From assembly GCA_037176725.1 (NCBI GenBank), contig JAZBRS010000013.1:3475001-3539000 (forward strand): 64,000 nucleotides of DNA, given 5' to 3'. This DNA is from Posidonia oceanica. Its lineage: Eukaryota; Streptophyta; Magnoliopsida; Alismatales; Posidoniaceae. Shown one piece after another: positions 33,487 to 45,592 of the stretch. Positions within the stretch are counted from its first letter, which is position 1. Each line of letters starts with the position of its first letter. Both the position numbers and the translations under genes were made by a program. A model generated the notes under the pieces. The model saw nothing but the letters and a program-made list of their open reading frames with translations, searched no databases and had not been told where the DNA came from.

Positions 33487-35280
33487 GGATGATTCCGCAT
33501 TCCTCTCGGAATTTAGGAAAAGGCCCTGAACGTTTTTCTCGTAATCCGTCATATAGACCATAATATTCACTACTACGGTCCGATTTAATAGCCTTAATCC
33601 TTTTGTTGAGTTGATTTTCCACTTCAGCTTTAAATTTTTTGAATACATCCAATGACCGAGACTTCTCATGAATTAGATATAGATAGCTATATTGAAAATA
33701 GTCGTCAATAAATGATATAAAATATTGTTGATCATTCGAAAAAGCTGTAGGTAATGGTCCACAAATATCCGTATGAATAAGTTCTAAGACGTCTGAACTC
33801 CTGTTGGTACCCAATCTCCTAATGTTTTTCTGTTTCCCTTTTATGCACACAATGCAAGCTTGAAAGTTTGTTAAATTAAGAGAATATAGAATTCTATCTG
33901 ACACAAGTCTCTCTATTCTTTACTTAAATATATGACCTAAATGCTTGTGCCATAGCATAACAGAATTCTCATCGGCTAATTTACGTTTTGTACCACGTGA
34001 ACTCGAATGCAAGGTTTCATTAAACGAGGCAACAATATAAAGCAAATATAAGTTATTATGAGAAATTAAAGAACCAATACCCACAGCATTTGAACATTGA
34101 AAAGGACTAACTTTACCTTTTCTATGCGAACAATGATAACCAGATTTGTCTAATACAAAAACTAAATTCCATCTAAAAGACGGTGCAACATAAGTCTCTT
34201 TCAATTCCAAATAACAACCAATCTTTAACAATAATTTAAAAGTCCTTATGGCCTCAATTTTAGCTGTTTTGTCATCACCCACATAGATATATCTTTCAAC
34301 ATCATTTGGTGTTTGGCAACTTAGACAGCCTGCATTGACACTTATGCGAGTAGTAGTACCAAAATCTATCTACCAAGTGTATCTAGGTACAGAAGTTACA
34401 TTAACCTCAGAACAAACAAAAATGAAGAGTGTACCTTTCTTTATACGCTATGCATGATACTTATACAATCCTTCTTCTTGTGTCCACCCTTACCACAAAA
34501 GAAACATGTAGAGTCCTCAACCTGTCGCTTTTGTTATTTCTTAAGAGGTGGAGCACCTGCAGCTTCCTTACCTTTGTTCCTTTTCTTGCTCATGTCCTTA
34601 GAAATCGATGTTAAGTGAGCCCTTTCAGTCTTCTCTTGCTTCAGTTTATCCTTTTCTTACACATAAGTTGAAATGAGCTCATTGAGAGTCCATTTGTCTT
34701 TTTGGCAGCTGTAACTGACCTTAAATTGATTGAATTGTGCAGGAAGAGATATCAAAGTCAAATGCACGATCAAGTCAACAAACAACTCTAACTTTAGTGT
34801 TGTTAGCTTTAAAGCAAGATGAGACATCTCTAGGATGTACTCTCTTATGTGCCATTTTCCTTTATACTTTATTGAAACAAGACTAGCCAATAGTGTGCTT
34901 GTTTCAGTCTTTTCGTCCTTTGCAAAACGCTATTCAATTTCCTTAAGGAACATCTTAACATTTGTCTCTTCAGACATAGTGTCCCTGAAAGTTTTTGGAA
35001 TTGCACGCTTCATGATCATAAGACTCATGCAATTGGAACGATCCCACTTCTCAAATGCCTTTTTGTGCTCAATAAAACTTTCAATAATAGAAGAAGGGAT
35101 GGTTCCGTCTAAAGTGCAAAATTTAGATTCATGCAACTGAGAACAATCATAATGTTATCTTTCCAATCCTTGAAATTTGTTTCATTAAGCACTAGGATGG
35201 AGTTAATGTTTGTAGATATTGAAGTAACAGAAGTGTTGACAGAATAAAGAACAAAAATACAAAACAATAGGCTCATGATC
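33487..35280 (-). pseudogene. Ty1/copia gag-protease-integrase remnant, truncated by the LARD-like element
   Basis: Read on the minus strand from about 35230: a UBN2-type copia Gag (KAFEKWDRSNCMSLMIMKRAIP near 35050; LKLTTLKLELFVDLIVHL near 34790); a zinc-knuckle region (about 34440-34520); a protease remnant; the GAG-pre-integrase motif (SVMLWHKHLGH near 33940); and the integrase core start (HTDICGPLPTA, FIDDYFQYSYLY, IKSDRSSEYYG near 33560-33800). The frame breaks off around 33490 in the segment that reads REECGIILQ, exactly where the LARD-like LTR begins. Several frameshifts and stops make it non-functional. It belongs to the same family as the copia element at 45104-51334, whose gag and leader align with it by eye. 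The 3' half should lie outside the window to the left. Confidence 0.87.
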
Positions 35281-35715
35281 AATATATGTATGAATCAATA
35301 TTAAATAATAAATTAAAATAATGGTGAAGCCCATCACAAGATACCTAGCATAACATTAACATTTAGTCTTTGAACAGAAATATCAATTTGTAAGTAATAC
35401 TCTCAATGTAGTAATCAAATGTTGACAATCAATCCTGTCAAACAATAAGCCTTTCTTTGGACCGACTTATCATTCACATGAAAAACTTGATGATCATCAC
35501 ATACTTACTACCGTAGGCATGCTCAAAATTCGGTTAAATAGGACCTTCCTTTAGGTCAGCAACTATTTGCATGAATTTCAAACATGTAATCATCTTAATA
35601 TTCCAAATAAATCAATTTACACAAGCGAGGCTACTTTGGTAACATGTTGCTTCAATTAATTTATTTTAAAATATCAAATATCCAAAAGAATAAACACAAA
35701 AACTTGAATTATTAT
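35281..35715 (-). other. Leader region of the minus-strand copia remnant
   Basis: This non-coding stretch aligns by eye with 46375-46720 in the leader of the second copia element. Shared phrases on the minus strand include GAAGCAACATGTTACCAAAGTAG and GGTCCAAAGAAAGGCTTATTG, with matching order and spacing. Confidence 0.7.
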
Positions 35716-35738
35716 TGTTGGAAAAATTGTGCCCTAGC

Positions 35739-36259
35739 TAGGGGTGCACATCCAAACCGATCAAACCAGTTAACCGAATCGAACCATTTTTAGTAGTTCG
35801 ATTCAATTTTTCAAATTTAGTAGTTCGATTTGGTTTGAAATATCACCAATCCGATCTATATAATTCGATTTACGGCTCCAGAGGCAGTTTAATCGAACCG
35901 ATAGGTTATATATGTACATTAAATATTTAAATCTAATATTAATATATGTAACATGTTATATTATATGGTACCATTATATATGTTACATACTTAGATTATA
36001 TATATTAACATTATATTAAAATAATATAAGAAATCTAATTAACATTATGTGTTAAAAAAACCTTATTATTTGTATATATTTTATTAAATAGTTAAACCAC
36101 AAACCGAATTAAACCAAACCAATTTTGAGTGGTTTAGTTTCATTCGGTTTCAATAGGTAAAATGGTTCGGTTTGATTTGAAAATTGTTCAAACCGACCTC
36201 TATGGTTTGGTTTGAGGTTTTGCCTCAAATCGAACCAAACAAAACCATGTGCACCCCTA
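35739..36259. mobile_element. hAT-type MITE, 521 bp
   Basis: The 13-bp perfect terminal inverted repeats are TAGGGGTGCACAT (35739) and its reverse complement (36247-36259). They are flanked by an exact 8-bp duplication, GCCCTAGC, at 35731-35738 and 36260-36267. The interior is AT-rich, with repeated GGTTTGGTT / AATCGAACC phrases near both ends and no ORF. An 8-bp duplication with a GGGGTGCAC-type end fits non-autonomous hAT elements. Confidence 0.93.
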
Positions 36260-36479
36260 GCCCTAGCGAACGTCCGTTATTTCCCTAACCTATCTAGGGA
36301 GCTAGCGAACATCCGCTAATTCACTGATATGCATAGGGATCTGGCGAACGTCCGAAACGGACATTCATTCAATCCCTGATGGGTTTGGCGACTGAAGTAG
36401 ACATCCCCGCAGACATCCGCTGCGGTAACTGTTGCCTCATCCAAATCCTATTTTTTAATCCTAGAGACAAAAAAAACTT

Positions 36480-37050
36480 GATTTTTATATTAATCATGCA
36501 TGATTGAAGGTTCCTTGATGATTTAAATATAATTTGATATTATATATATATAGGCAAAGAACACAGAATAGGGAAAAAGTATTTCTTGTTCTTCTCACAT
36601 AAAATCTAGCATGCAAGACTATTAAGAAATAAACATAATCGAAAGCATACCTGAATCTAGGAAAAAGATTAATACTTCGGACCTTAAAGATTTGATCTTG
36701 AGTTTTAAGACTTTGATCTTCCACGTCTTGAACATACATCCTCTTTCAAGAGAGAATGAGTCCTCTTTTCTCATAATAGAATTGGGAAAGATCTTACCAT
36801 TATGTTTGATTTGGGAACCACAATTCCTTATATATTACTTTTATTTCCTATTTTCAATTATACCCATCATATAAAGAGAAAACAAGACTTTATAGTTTCT
36901 ACACATAATTAATCCATACTCTATAAGATGTTATTGTGCTTAATAATTTAAATCTTATTAGATTACTTTAAATAAGTTAATACTATTAGATAGACTATAA
37001 TGCTTAAATAATAATATATGTAGACTCATTAGATAAATATACCGAACAGA
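36480..37050 (-). repeat. Possible copia-type LTR on the minus strand
   Basis: On the minus strand TGTTCGGTATATTT starts at 37050 and a TATATAAGG promoter-like box lies near 36835, followed by a leader-like segment. The arrangement suggests an LTR upstream of the copia remnant, but no second copy, primer site or target duplication could be found, and it does not obviously match the LTRs of the related element at 45104. Confidence 0.3.
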
Positions 37051-38204
37051 TTAAAGAAAAGTGGTACGAGCGAAAGACCACGCATAAAATTACAGTGTCG
37101 ATGGATTCAGCAAATGACGGTTTCAAAAGCAAAGGTTGGCTTTTTGCTGATCATTTCCTGTTGTTTTACTTTCGTCACGAAGGCAAACAGGTGTGGATGT
37201 GTTTCTTTCTTCTTTTTTTTCGAAGGTTAGTGTGTGGATATTGAATGGGGAAGGGAGTGAGGGCAGTTTCCCCTTGTCGTTTTGTCTTTACCGTAATCAG
37301 AGTTCGAATGACTTCTCGACTGAACAGGAATTCGGAGTTTTGGTCTACACTTTCAGAGCATCTTCCTGCAGGATTCCGAGAGCTCTAGTCACATTCCGAA
37401 GTCTGATATGCGCAACTCAAATAAATACGATTTTAAACAAAAAAAAAAACCCAAATCGATACAACTAGCGAAAGTTTTTTTTATCGTTTTTTTTTTTTGC
37501 ATATATGGTTGTAATAGAAAGTCCTTCAATGAGTTCAAGCATTGTATGAAGATGATTAAATTCATTGTAATAGAACTTTAATTCAATATTAGATTATTTC
37601 AAATAATAAACCAACGTACAGCTGATATCTCGCATATATGTAATATGTTGTTGAGTTGGGATTACTTAATTATAATACTAAATATATAACTTCAAGATTC
37701 ATTGATATATTTAGATTAAGAAGGGCTAGAAACAAGATCTAGCTTTATCTCATTTCTATATTAATTCATGTACAAATTCATCAATGATCCTTACCCTGAT
37801 TTAAACACTTGAATTTTGAATTTCGTAATCATCGGTCTTCCTTCTCAAACCAATAGAAGCCAAAGGAAATTGCGAAAACAGATCTAGAATTTCGGTGCAA
37901 TTATAATGGTAAGAACTAAAAAAAAAAATCATCATATTCTTTAAATAGTAAGAGACCCATAACATCCTCAGGACGTCCCGGACGAATCAAAACCAAGACA
38001 GAGATGAACCGATCATGATTGCCATGAACTGCTAAAACACAACATCACAGAGTTCACGTCACGTCAACTTCAAAAAGAGGTCTTACATGTACTTCCTAAT
38101 CACCCCGATCCACATTAACCCAAAAAAAACCCAAAGCAAGAAGTGCACCGCATTAGCTGGAAGATAAAGTAAATGATAAAAGAGATAACAAGATCACCAT
38201 ACGA
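37051..38204. other. AT-rich interval, nothing recognised
   Basis: No ORF with recognisable similarity and no clear repeat. The ORF at 37193-37468 is short and unsupported. The last few hundred bases may include the 3' untranslated region of the minus-strand gene that follows. Confidence 0.4.
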
Positions 38205-39969
38205 TCAGAAGTGCTTGTGGCCTAAAAGTGAAGCAGCACCAGCATCCACAAACCACACCAGTCTGCCATTTCTTGGTGAAATCATCTTAGCAGGATTACT
38301 TCTACCGTCACCACCACCATCACCACCACGGTCCAAGGCTGAAGCAAAAGCTTCGGCCACAGCAGTCCCCATGGCAACAACGGCCACTTGGACAGCTGAA
38401 TTGATCACCGGAAGTGTCATGGTCACCCCTTCCATCACCTTCTTGGAGGATTTTCGAGGACGGGGCGTCGATGATGATGGTTGCAGTGCCGGTGGTCTGA
38501 CGGCCGCAATCCATGGGCATTGGCTGTCGCCAGCCTGGCCAAGGAGGAGGGCGGGGTGGTCGGGGTACAGCGCTGCCACACGGCCGTCGGGGCCGAGCAG
38601 GAGGAGAATTAGATCGAACCGCGGGCAATCGCTCGACCGCGACACGTCCACCGTCCTGTTCCTCACCAGCTGCCGTATTCTAAACTCGTAGTCCTCGGCC
38701 GCATGCTTCCCAGACAGAAGCGTTGGTGATGATAGCTGTGCCGTCGCCACCACCGGCACCACTTTCGACGGTGCCACCGGCACCTGCCATAGGAAAAAAA
38801 ATGGTACGAAGTTTGGCTTGATGGATAATGGATGGATACAGATATGTCGTGTGTTATGTATTCTTCTGACATGGCATCAGTCTCGAGAAACATTTGTAAG
38901 TTTTTTTCATTGTTTTTGAAGGAAACATCTGGAAGAAAGTTTTCGACGTGGTATCAGAGTTTAAAGAGATCTATAGACTAGAAAAAAAGATTTCAGCATA
39001 GTATCAAATGCAAGGCTTTTTTCGGGATGGTGCAAACTCTAGAAAAAGAAACTAAGATTTGTAAAGAAATTCTTGAATTGTCATCATAATATCAATATCT
39101 GAAGAGGACTGCTTCCTTTTATTTGCACATTGTAGAAAGAAAGGGAGTAATTTGATAGAATCTACTTATTTTTAAAATTCTTTATTTCCACTGAACATTC
39201 GTTTCTTTCCGTTCTTTGCAAAGATATATATTATTTTGTTTCTATGATATCATAAATCCCACACTCATGACACATCCGTTATTGTTTGTTTGACTGGGGA
39301 TTTCTTTAGTATGACTATTTTCCTCCATTCCTCTTTTCTCTACGAACACTCCCCAACAATATTATTATGCACGGTCGACAAAACTCTTATTAAACAGGAC
39401 TTTCTACCTTGAAATCATGCAACATGCAAAGTGTTAAAATGAAATGCAGACCAACAAGAAACAGTAAAACGTAGAAGTTCCAGCTGCAACAGCATCTCCT
39501 GTCATGCTAGCTAGGGTTTGAAGCAACAAAGTAAAAGCATCTCACTTTGGAGAGGAATGCTTCCTTAGCTAACTTGTAATGGCTATCCGGGTGGTTCTTG
39601 GGGACAACATTCTCCTCTGCCCAGAACACATGCCATCTTGACCAATCCACCGTCTTCAAAAATGGTCCTTTCGTCAACTTCCTGAAAAATCCCCAAACCC
39701 TAATGATCAATCCAAAAACCCTAAACACAGACAAAACAAGAGAAACTAGTTATAATTAGTTAAATGGTATTAATGGATGCTGACTTGACAAGAGAGAGGA
39801 GTGCATCCCCTCCGGAGAGAACAAGAGAGAAGGAGCCTCTCTCCTTCACGGCGGCCTCCGAGAGCTCAGCCACATGCTCCACCAGACCAGTCGAGAGCTC
39901 CTCCATACTGTCAAAGACCCTAATCTCTCCTCCACCACCGGCACCACCACTGTTACTGCTGGTTTCCAT
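38205..39969 (-). CDS. PGL: 6-phosphogluconolactonase-like protein (three exons)
   Basis: Exons on the minus strand are 39785-39969, 39546-39681 and 38205-38783. Introns of 103 and 762 bp both have GT...AG ends. The join keeps one frame of 299 codons ending TGA. Members of this family hydrolyse 6-phosphogluconolactone in the oxidative pentose phosphate pathway. Visible motifs are [12 protein letters not shown] (residues 47-58), [16 protein letters not shown] (82-97), [19 protein letters not shown] (163-181), TLPVINSA and [13 protein letters not shown] near the end. Length is slightly above the usual 260-270. Residue 175 is Arg where the family has the catalytic His of the DGH motif, and the preceding Gly-Met is Leu-Leu, so lactonase activity is doubtful. 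A Gly/Asp-rich run near the C terminus and a basic insertion after [10 protein letters not shown] are also unusual. No signal peptide is seen, suggesting a cytosolic protein. This is the only convincing host gene here. Confidence 0.9.
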
Positions 39970-40029
39970 CTTCTTTCGTCCTAGCTCTTAGTTTTCTTGG
40001 TTATGACAGTCTTTGGCTTTGAGAGAGAC

Positions 40030-40045
40030 AGTTCATATATAGATC
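40030..40045 (-). promoter_or_regulatory. TATA box of the 6-phosphogluconolactonase-like gene
   Basis: On the minus strand CTATATATGAAC lies about 65-75 bp upstream of the ATG at 39969, followed by a CT-rich stretch (ACTGTCTCTCTC) typical of plant leaders. Confidence 0.6.
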
Positions 40046-40099
40046 CAACAAGGAGTTTGGAGGATAAGAGTGGATGGGTGCAAAACAAACCCTAATGAG

Positions 40100-42130
40100 G
40101 AGAAGACAAAACTTCTTGTCAAAACACCCCATCAAGTGTCTTCAAAAAAAAAAAGACACACATCTTCAAGTCCGGATCGATCCTATGCTATTTACTGCCG
40201 CCAAGAACTGTAATAAGTGATGAGGATAAAGGCATGAGGTGATGGATAGGATACTGTTAGGCGCAGTCATCAGCGATGAGTGTTAGACATTGGGTTTTTT
40301 TCTAGTGGTTTTTAAATTATTAAATAATTTTTTATTTATTTAAATTAAAAGTTTATAAATTAAATAGACTTAATCTTTTTTCAGCTATCAAATGCAATGC
40401 ATAAATCGAAGTTTGTTTTTTAATTTGAGAAAAGAATTCAATAGAGTGATTTTTTTCACAATAAAAGAGAAAAAAATCAACAAATGATCTATAATACAAA
40501 AAAAATAAACAAATAGATTTATTAAATATTATTTTTTCATTAAAAATTTCATATATCATTTACAACATAGATTATTCAAAAAATTAAAATAATCAAACCA
40601 ACGTACTTTTTTTTTGGTTGAAAACTTCTTTTTTTTAATTTGAAAACCCATGATCTAGACATTCATGTTGCTACTTTACTAGTGGACTACACTCCTCATG
40701 GCTCACACCGACCGGTCCACGCCTCTCTCTAATAACCCGTCCTCCCGCTGTCAAGCAACTTTCCAAAGGCTGCTTTTGACTGTGGTGACTATTCCAAGTC
40801 CAAGCCCCCAGTGCTGCTGCCATCATCTCTTTTTCCCTGCTTCACTCGATTCATTTGTCTTTCTCTTTCCTCCTATTGCGTGGGAAGGGACGAAGAGAGC
40901 AGTAGTGCACCCGTAAGACCACCAGTTCTGAAAAGGGTCCCCTTCATTTTGTTTGGATTCTTCTGTGCGTTGTGGGCTTCTTCTGGGGGTAAGTGGGACA
41001 ATTAATAGTTCCAATCTTAGCTGTTAATATATTGATCTTTTTGACAGGGGGTTCCGTTGAAGATTGATTTTTACCATTTGACTGTGTTTTTTATCATGTA
41101 TGTGCATTTGTCATTGAGTGCGGCTATTAGGCACTTTTTAGGCGTCACATTCCAAGAGTAGCTAAGATAATCTAGACATACCTCCAAATCGCATCTTCTA
41201 ATAGCAATAGCTAGTTGTTGAGACCGTAATTTGTGTTCATTGTGAGCAACTGATGATTAGATGGATAGAAATTATAAAAATACATCTAAGATATCATATT
41301 TGTCTTTATACATCTTATTATATTACTAAAAAATTATAAATTATTTATCAAATAATCAGCCACTCTAAATAAATATTGAAAATCCTAAACATACATCTAT
41401 CTCTCTCTTCTCCTTGGTACCAATGGGTCATCGTTCTTCTCCGTTTCCCAACCTTTGGGTTGTACTCGTGCTGCCATTCTCCGACCTTCGAGGTTGTGCT
41501 CATGTTATCGTTCTCCATCATTCTTCTCCATTCTTCGACCTTTGGGGTCGCGTTCGTGCTACCGTTCTCTAGCCTTTGAGGTCACGCTCACGTTGTCGTT
41601 CTCCATCATTCTCCTTCCTTGTGTCAAGTATAGGTATCTCACCTTTACACGCATATTGAAACAAAAGATCCTTTTTTTTTTCTACACCTTGATAAAAAAA
41701 TTCCCTCTTTACATGCAAATTGGAACAAAATTTCTCTGTTACATCTCTCGCTATCTCTCAGTTTTCCCCCTTTTTTCCTATTACATCTCTAGTCGTTTCA
41801 CAGTTCAAATCTCTATTTGTTTTCTATTTCTTTTAATTCCATTCAAGTGAGAAACAATAAAGTTTTGGTAGTCCATGCAACAATGAGCTATTTGTTTCTT
41901 CTTCTCGATCAACTAGATGAAATTAAACTAGATAATTATACGTAAATGTATTGGTTCTCACTATCTATTTGGGTTAAAGATTCAAAGAGAGAAGAGTAAA
42001 CAAGTAGAGCTAATTTTATTCAAAAAATATGAGCCCATATAACTAACAAAATGGTGCTGTGAAAGTATAAGAACTGAACTTTTTTTGTTAATGTAGAAGA
42101 AAATGCAGAATAATTGTGACGAAAACATCT
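40100..42130. other. AT-rich intergenic DNA, no gene recognised
   Basis: 40290-40640 is strongly AT-rich. 41430-41620 holds imperfect roughly 50-bp repeats with the phrases CGTTCTCC and CGACCTTTGGGGT, which create the overlapping open frames there. Nothing resembles a known protein. Confidence 0.4.
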
Positions 42131-42135
42131 ATCTT

Positions 42136-42389
42136 AGTCTAGACATGGAAATTGGGCTGGACCGATCCTAGGTTGTCAGGCCCGACCTGGAAAAAGCCCG
42201 ACCTTGGGCCGACCTGGGCCCGACTCGAACCACGGGTGTGTCGGGCCCATGGGCTTGGCCCTCCTGGGTAGGCCCAGTTTGAGCGCACAGGGTGAGACAG
42301 GCCTGGCCAACCTAGTAATTAAAAAAAAACCAACAATTGGAAACCCAATCGTTGGCTGCAACGTCACTTTATTTTATTTTTTCTTTTTC

Positions 42390-42422
<33 letters not shown>

Positions 42423-43183
42423 TTCTTCTTCTTCTTCTATAAATACTCCTCTATATTTCTCATTTTCTTCATACAACTCATTTTTATCTCTATTCTCTAC
42501 TCTACTACAACTACACTCTCATTCTCTCAATTCTCTCCAACTTTCTCAAATTCTCAATATTCAAGTGAAGAATTCAAGTTTGGCTCTAGACTCCGTCGCA
42601 GCATCTGCTACTCTACTCCAACCTCCAACAACAAAAATTCTTTACTTCTAATCCTTCAAATTTCTCTACTACTAATTCCTTTATTTTTGGGTTTTGGGTT
42701 TTTTAGGTTAAGGACTTTTTTTTATTATCATTTTTTTTTTATACATTATTATGGAAAATATAGGAAGTCATGATTATATTCCAACCCTGGGATTAGACCA
42801 ACCTCAAAACACCCAAACACGATCCACAACCACAAAGAAACCTAGGAAACAAAGTTCATGAGTTTGAGAGCATGTAACCTTAGACTCAACAGATGAAAGT
42901 AAATGCTATTGTAATTATTGTAGTACAGAATACGCTTGTCCCAGGGGAAGAGGTGTAAGTCACATAGCTAGGCATTTACAAAAATATATAGCTGCACATA
43001 ATAAGGATGATAACACAGATTTAAAATAATCTAAATTGCACGCAGATTCTAGTGGATTAGTAAATTGAAAATATAATGCAGAAGAAGCAAAAGAAGGTTT
43101 AACAAAATTTATAGTACAAAATGAACAACCATTTTCTTCCTGTTTGATTCCAATTGATGATTTTATTCCGGTTTTACATGGTT
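42136..43183 (+). pseudogene. Degenerate hAT transposon 5' part with BED zinc finger
   Basis: A GGGCTGG/GGCCCGACC-rich terminal segment (42150-42300) precedes a leader with a CAT/CTT microsatellite (42390-42440). From ATG at 42751 a frame encodes MENIGSHDYIPTLGLD, then a BED-type zinc finger (CYCNYCSTEYACPRGRGVSHIARHL, i.e. CxxC...HxxxxH, near 42905-42985), then VQNEQPFSSCLIP, as in the N-terminus of hAT transposases. Stops occur near 42858, 43028 and 43066. It is cut off at 43183 by an LTR fragment, so the catalytic part is absent. Confidence 0.72.
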
Positions 43184-43433
43184 TTTTGTGGGGTGTGTGC
43201 TAGGTGACATTTCTGGTCACTCACGTGTTTCTCTTGTGGTTTTTAGTTGCAAGTGCAGGCAAGTAGCGGTGTTTTTTCACTAGTGCATATAGTCGAAGTC
43301 ACATAGCCATCCACTGCAGGTTCCTGATAGATAGTTGTTGTATTAGCCTTTAATTATTTGTAAATTGAGCATTTATTTGTATTTAATTTATTTAGGCTAA
43401 TAGAGTTTGGGTGTAACAACGCGAGTCGTTACA
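43184..43433 (+). repeat. Truncated 3' end of an LTR of the LARD-like family
   Basis: GTGTGCTAGGTGACAT ... GGTCACTCACGTG and the terminal GAGTCGTTACA align with the last 270 bp of the solo LTR ending at 55432. Only the terminal quarter kilobase is present. It sits between the hAT and PIF/Harbinger remnants. Confidence 0.78.
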
Positions 43434-43479
43434 TTTAAGAAGTTTATTTAAAGGAATTCTGTAACTAACACGTTCCTTT

Positions 43480-43945
43480 TAAAACAGACAAATATTATGT
43501 TGTTGATGCGAGGTATCCTAATAGGAAAGGTTTTTTATCGCATTATCGAAGTATTAGGTACCACATACCTAAGTTTCAAGTTGCTCATCTCCATAGACAA
43601 TAGGAGAAATTCAATTCTCTACACTCATCTTTAAGGAATGTTATTGAGCGCTCCTTTGAAGTTCTAAAGAAGCGTTGAAATATTTTTAATTTCATGCCTT
43701 CACACTAATATCCCACTCAAGTAAGGTTTGTGATTGCTGCAATGGCACTACACAACTTCATCATAGAAGAAGGATTTGATGATGATATTTTACAAGCTTT
43801 TGAGGATGAAAATTTTTGTGTCAACCAATATAGAACCGACATTGAAGAAGAAGAAGAAGAAGAAACAACTGTATCTGATGACAATGAAATGAGACTACTT
43901 CGAGATCGTATTCGTGATCAGATCAATGCTTCTCGTAGCTCTTGA
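43480..43945 (+). pseudogene. PIF/Harbinger transposase, C-terminal remnant
   Basis: A frame with two stops reads YYVVDARYPNRKGFL, RYHIPKFQ, LRNVIERSFEVLKKR and then FVIAAMALHNFIIEEGF, with an acidic tail ending at 43945. These are the conserved C-terminal blocks of DDE_Tnp_4 transposases. The second catalytic Asp (in VVDARYP) and the Glu (in VIERSF) are visible; the first Asp and the N-terminal half are missing. An intact stretch of 71 codons begins at 43730. Confidence 0.85.
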
Positions 43946-44685
43946 ACTCAAATTTTATCTACTTTGGTCATGTATCTTATTTCATTGTCATGTATCATTA
44001 ACTACAATTTTATTTGTCATGTTCTTTAAACTTCGTTTTAATGAATGTGGTAGGAATGTAATCAGAACTAAAATTCAATGTGTCATGTTCCTTAGAACAA
44101 GATTTACGTGATGAACAATTAAATAGTACTCTGTTTCTCTTCTTACTTGTATCTTATATTTTAATTTATATTTGAATGTAGATTGTTGTTTATATTTGTT
44201 GGTAGATTTTTGTTTTTAATTGTACCTTAAATATTTCTATAATGAAGTGCAATGGATCATCAAATGGCACTTGCTTTGATTGAGCCATCTGAACCTACAA
44301 AAGATTCACAAGTTGTTCCTAAGGTTAAAATTTCAAGAGGAAAAAAGAGAGATGTAAAACCAATAGATGAAGATTTCCCTAAGAAACCAAAAGCATCATG
44401 GGATGACTTTCGTGTCCATACTTTCATCAACATCTATCTAGAGGAGGTGGCAAATGATAATAAGCCAAGCTCTACTCCGAACAAGATTGGGTATGAGAAT
44501 CTTGAGAGGAAGTTTAAGGAGAGAACTGGTTATGCTTATAATCAAATACAACTGAAGAATTAGTGGGATTCCTTAAAGAAAGGCTGGCAGACTAGAAGGT
44601 GCTTAGCCAACAAGCAGGAATGGGTTGGTGTACTAAAATAAACACATATAAACAAACAAATGAGTGGTGGGCCAACTTTACCAAG

Positions 44686-44780
44686 GTACATATCCACTGT
44701 CTAATAATATATTTACTATTTCAGTTGGATATTATAATGTCTAGTAATCACATGGGTCATCTTCTGTTCTGTTATTGTAG
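44686..44780 (+). other. Intron in the Myb/SANT-like ORF
   Basis: 95 bp with donor AAG|GTACAT and acceptor TTGTAG|AGG. It is T-rich toward its 3' end, and its removal joins NEWWANFTK to RYPKSDKFK in frame. Confidence 0.75.
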
Positions 44781-45103
44781 AGGTATCCTAAGAGTGACAA
44801 ATTCAAAGATGGACCATTGGTCTATGAGTCTGGATTAGAGATCTATGAGTCTAAATTAGAGAAGTTGTTTCAGGGATCAATGGCCACTGGGAAAGACGTC
44901 TACATACCAAGTGCAATGCCTCCAACTAAGGAGTCCTTTGATGTGTTAGGTGATCTATCACGTTTTTCAAGACTTTTGGGTGCTAATTTGAATAATAATT
45001 CTGATGGATTCACAACACTTGGTGGAGGTGCACCTCCAACTAGATCGATTGCTTGTTCTTCGCCAACTCGAGGTAGGAAAAAACAGAAATTAACATCAGT
45101 TAC

Positions 45104-45592
45104 TTTTGGATTAAAATCCAATAATATATGAGCTAATATAAAATTAATTAAAGTATTATAGGTTATGTTATGATTAGGCTCACTGAAAGTGATCTATTTG
45201 GTTTGGGTTGAGCCAATTGACATCTTAAGTGATATGGGTCTTATGTGTAGAGACTATTTGGACAAATTACCATTTGTTGATGGACCAAATTGGGAATATG
45301 TATTTTTATAAAATTCTATAAAAGAGGTCTTAGTCCTCAAGCCCTAAGTACACATAATATATCATAGCCTCCCTTCTCTCTCACCCCATCTTGAGTTTGA
45401 AGAAGAAAAGAGGGCTTAGAGGCTTGGAAGACCAGATCTAGGTTAGTGATCAAGGATACCTATGATTTTTCACATGGATTCAAGTATGCTTCCGCACATA
45501 CTCCTTTTTTGTGATAATTTGTCATGATAGATCTTGGGATATTGAATTTTAATTATATAAAATTCAGAAGATTTTGATCTCTATTTTTAACA
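45104..45592 (+). repeat. 5' LTR of the copia element
   Basis: 489 bp running from TTTTGGATTAAAATCC to TTTTTAACA, followed two bases later by the primer site. It pairs with 50859-51334. Confidence 0.88.

Noticed and set aside
36480..37050. Assigning this stretch firmly as the 5' LTR of the minus-strand copia remnant
   Set aside because: No matching second LTR, primer site or target duplication was found, so it is listed only at low confidence.
42204..42773. 189-codon ORF over the hAT 5' region
   Set aside because: It runs through the element terminus and microsatellites; the transposase frame is a different one starting at 42751.
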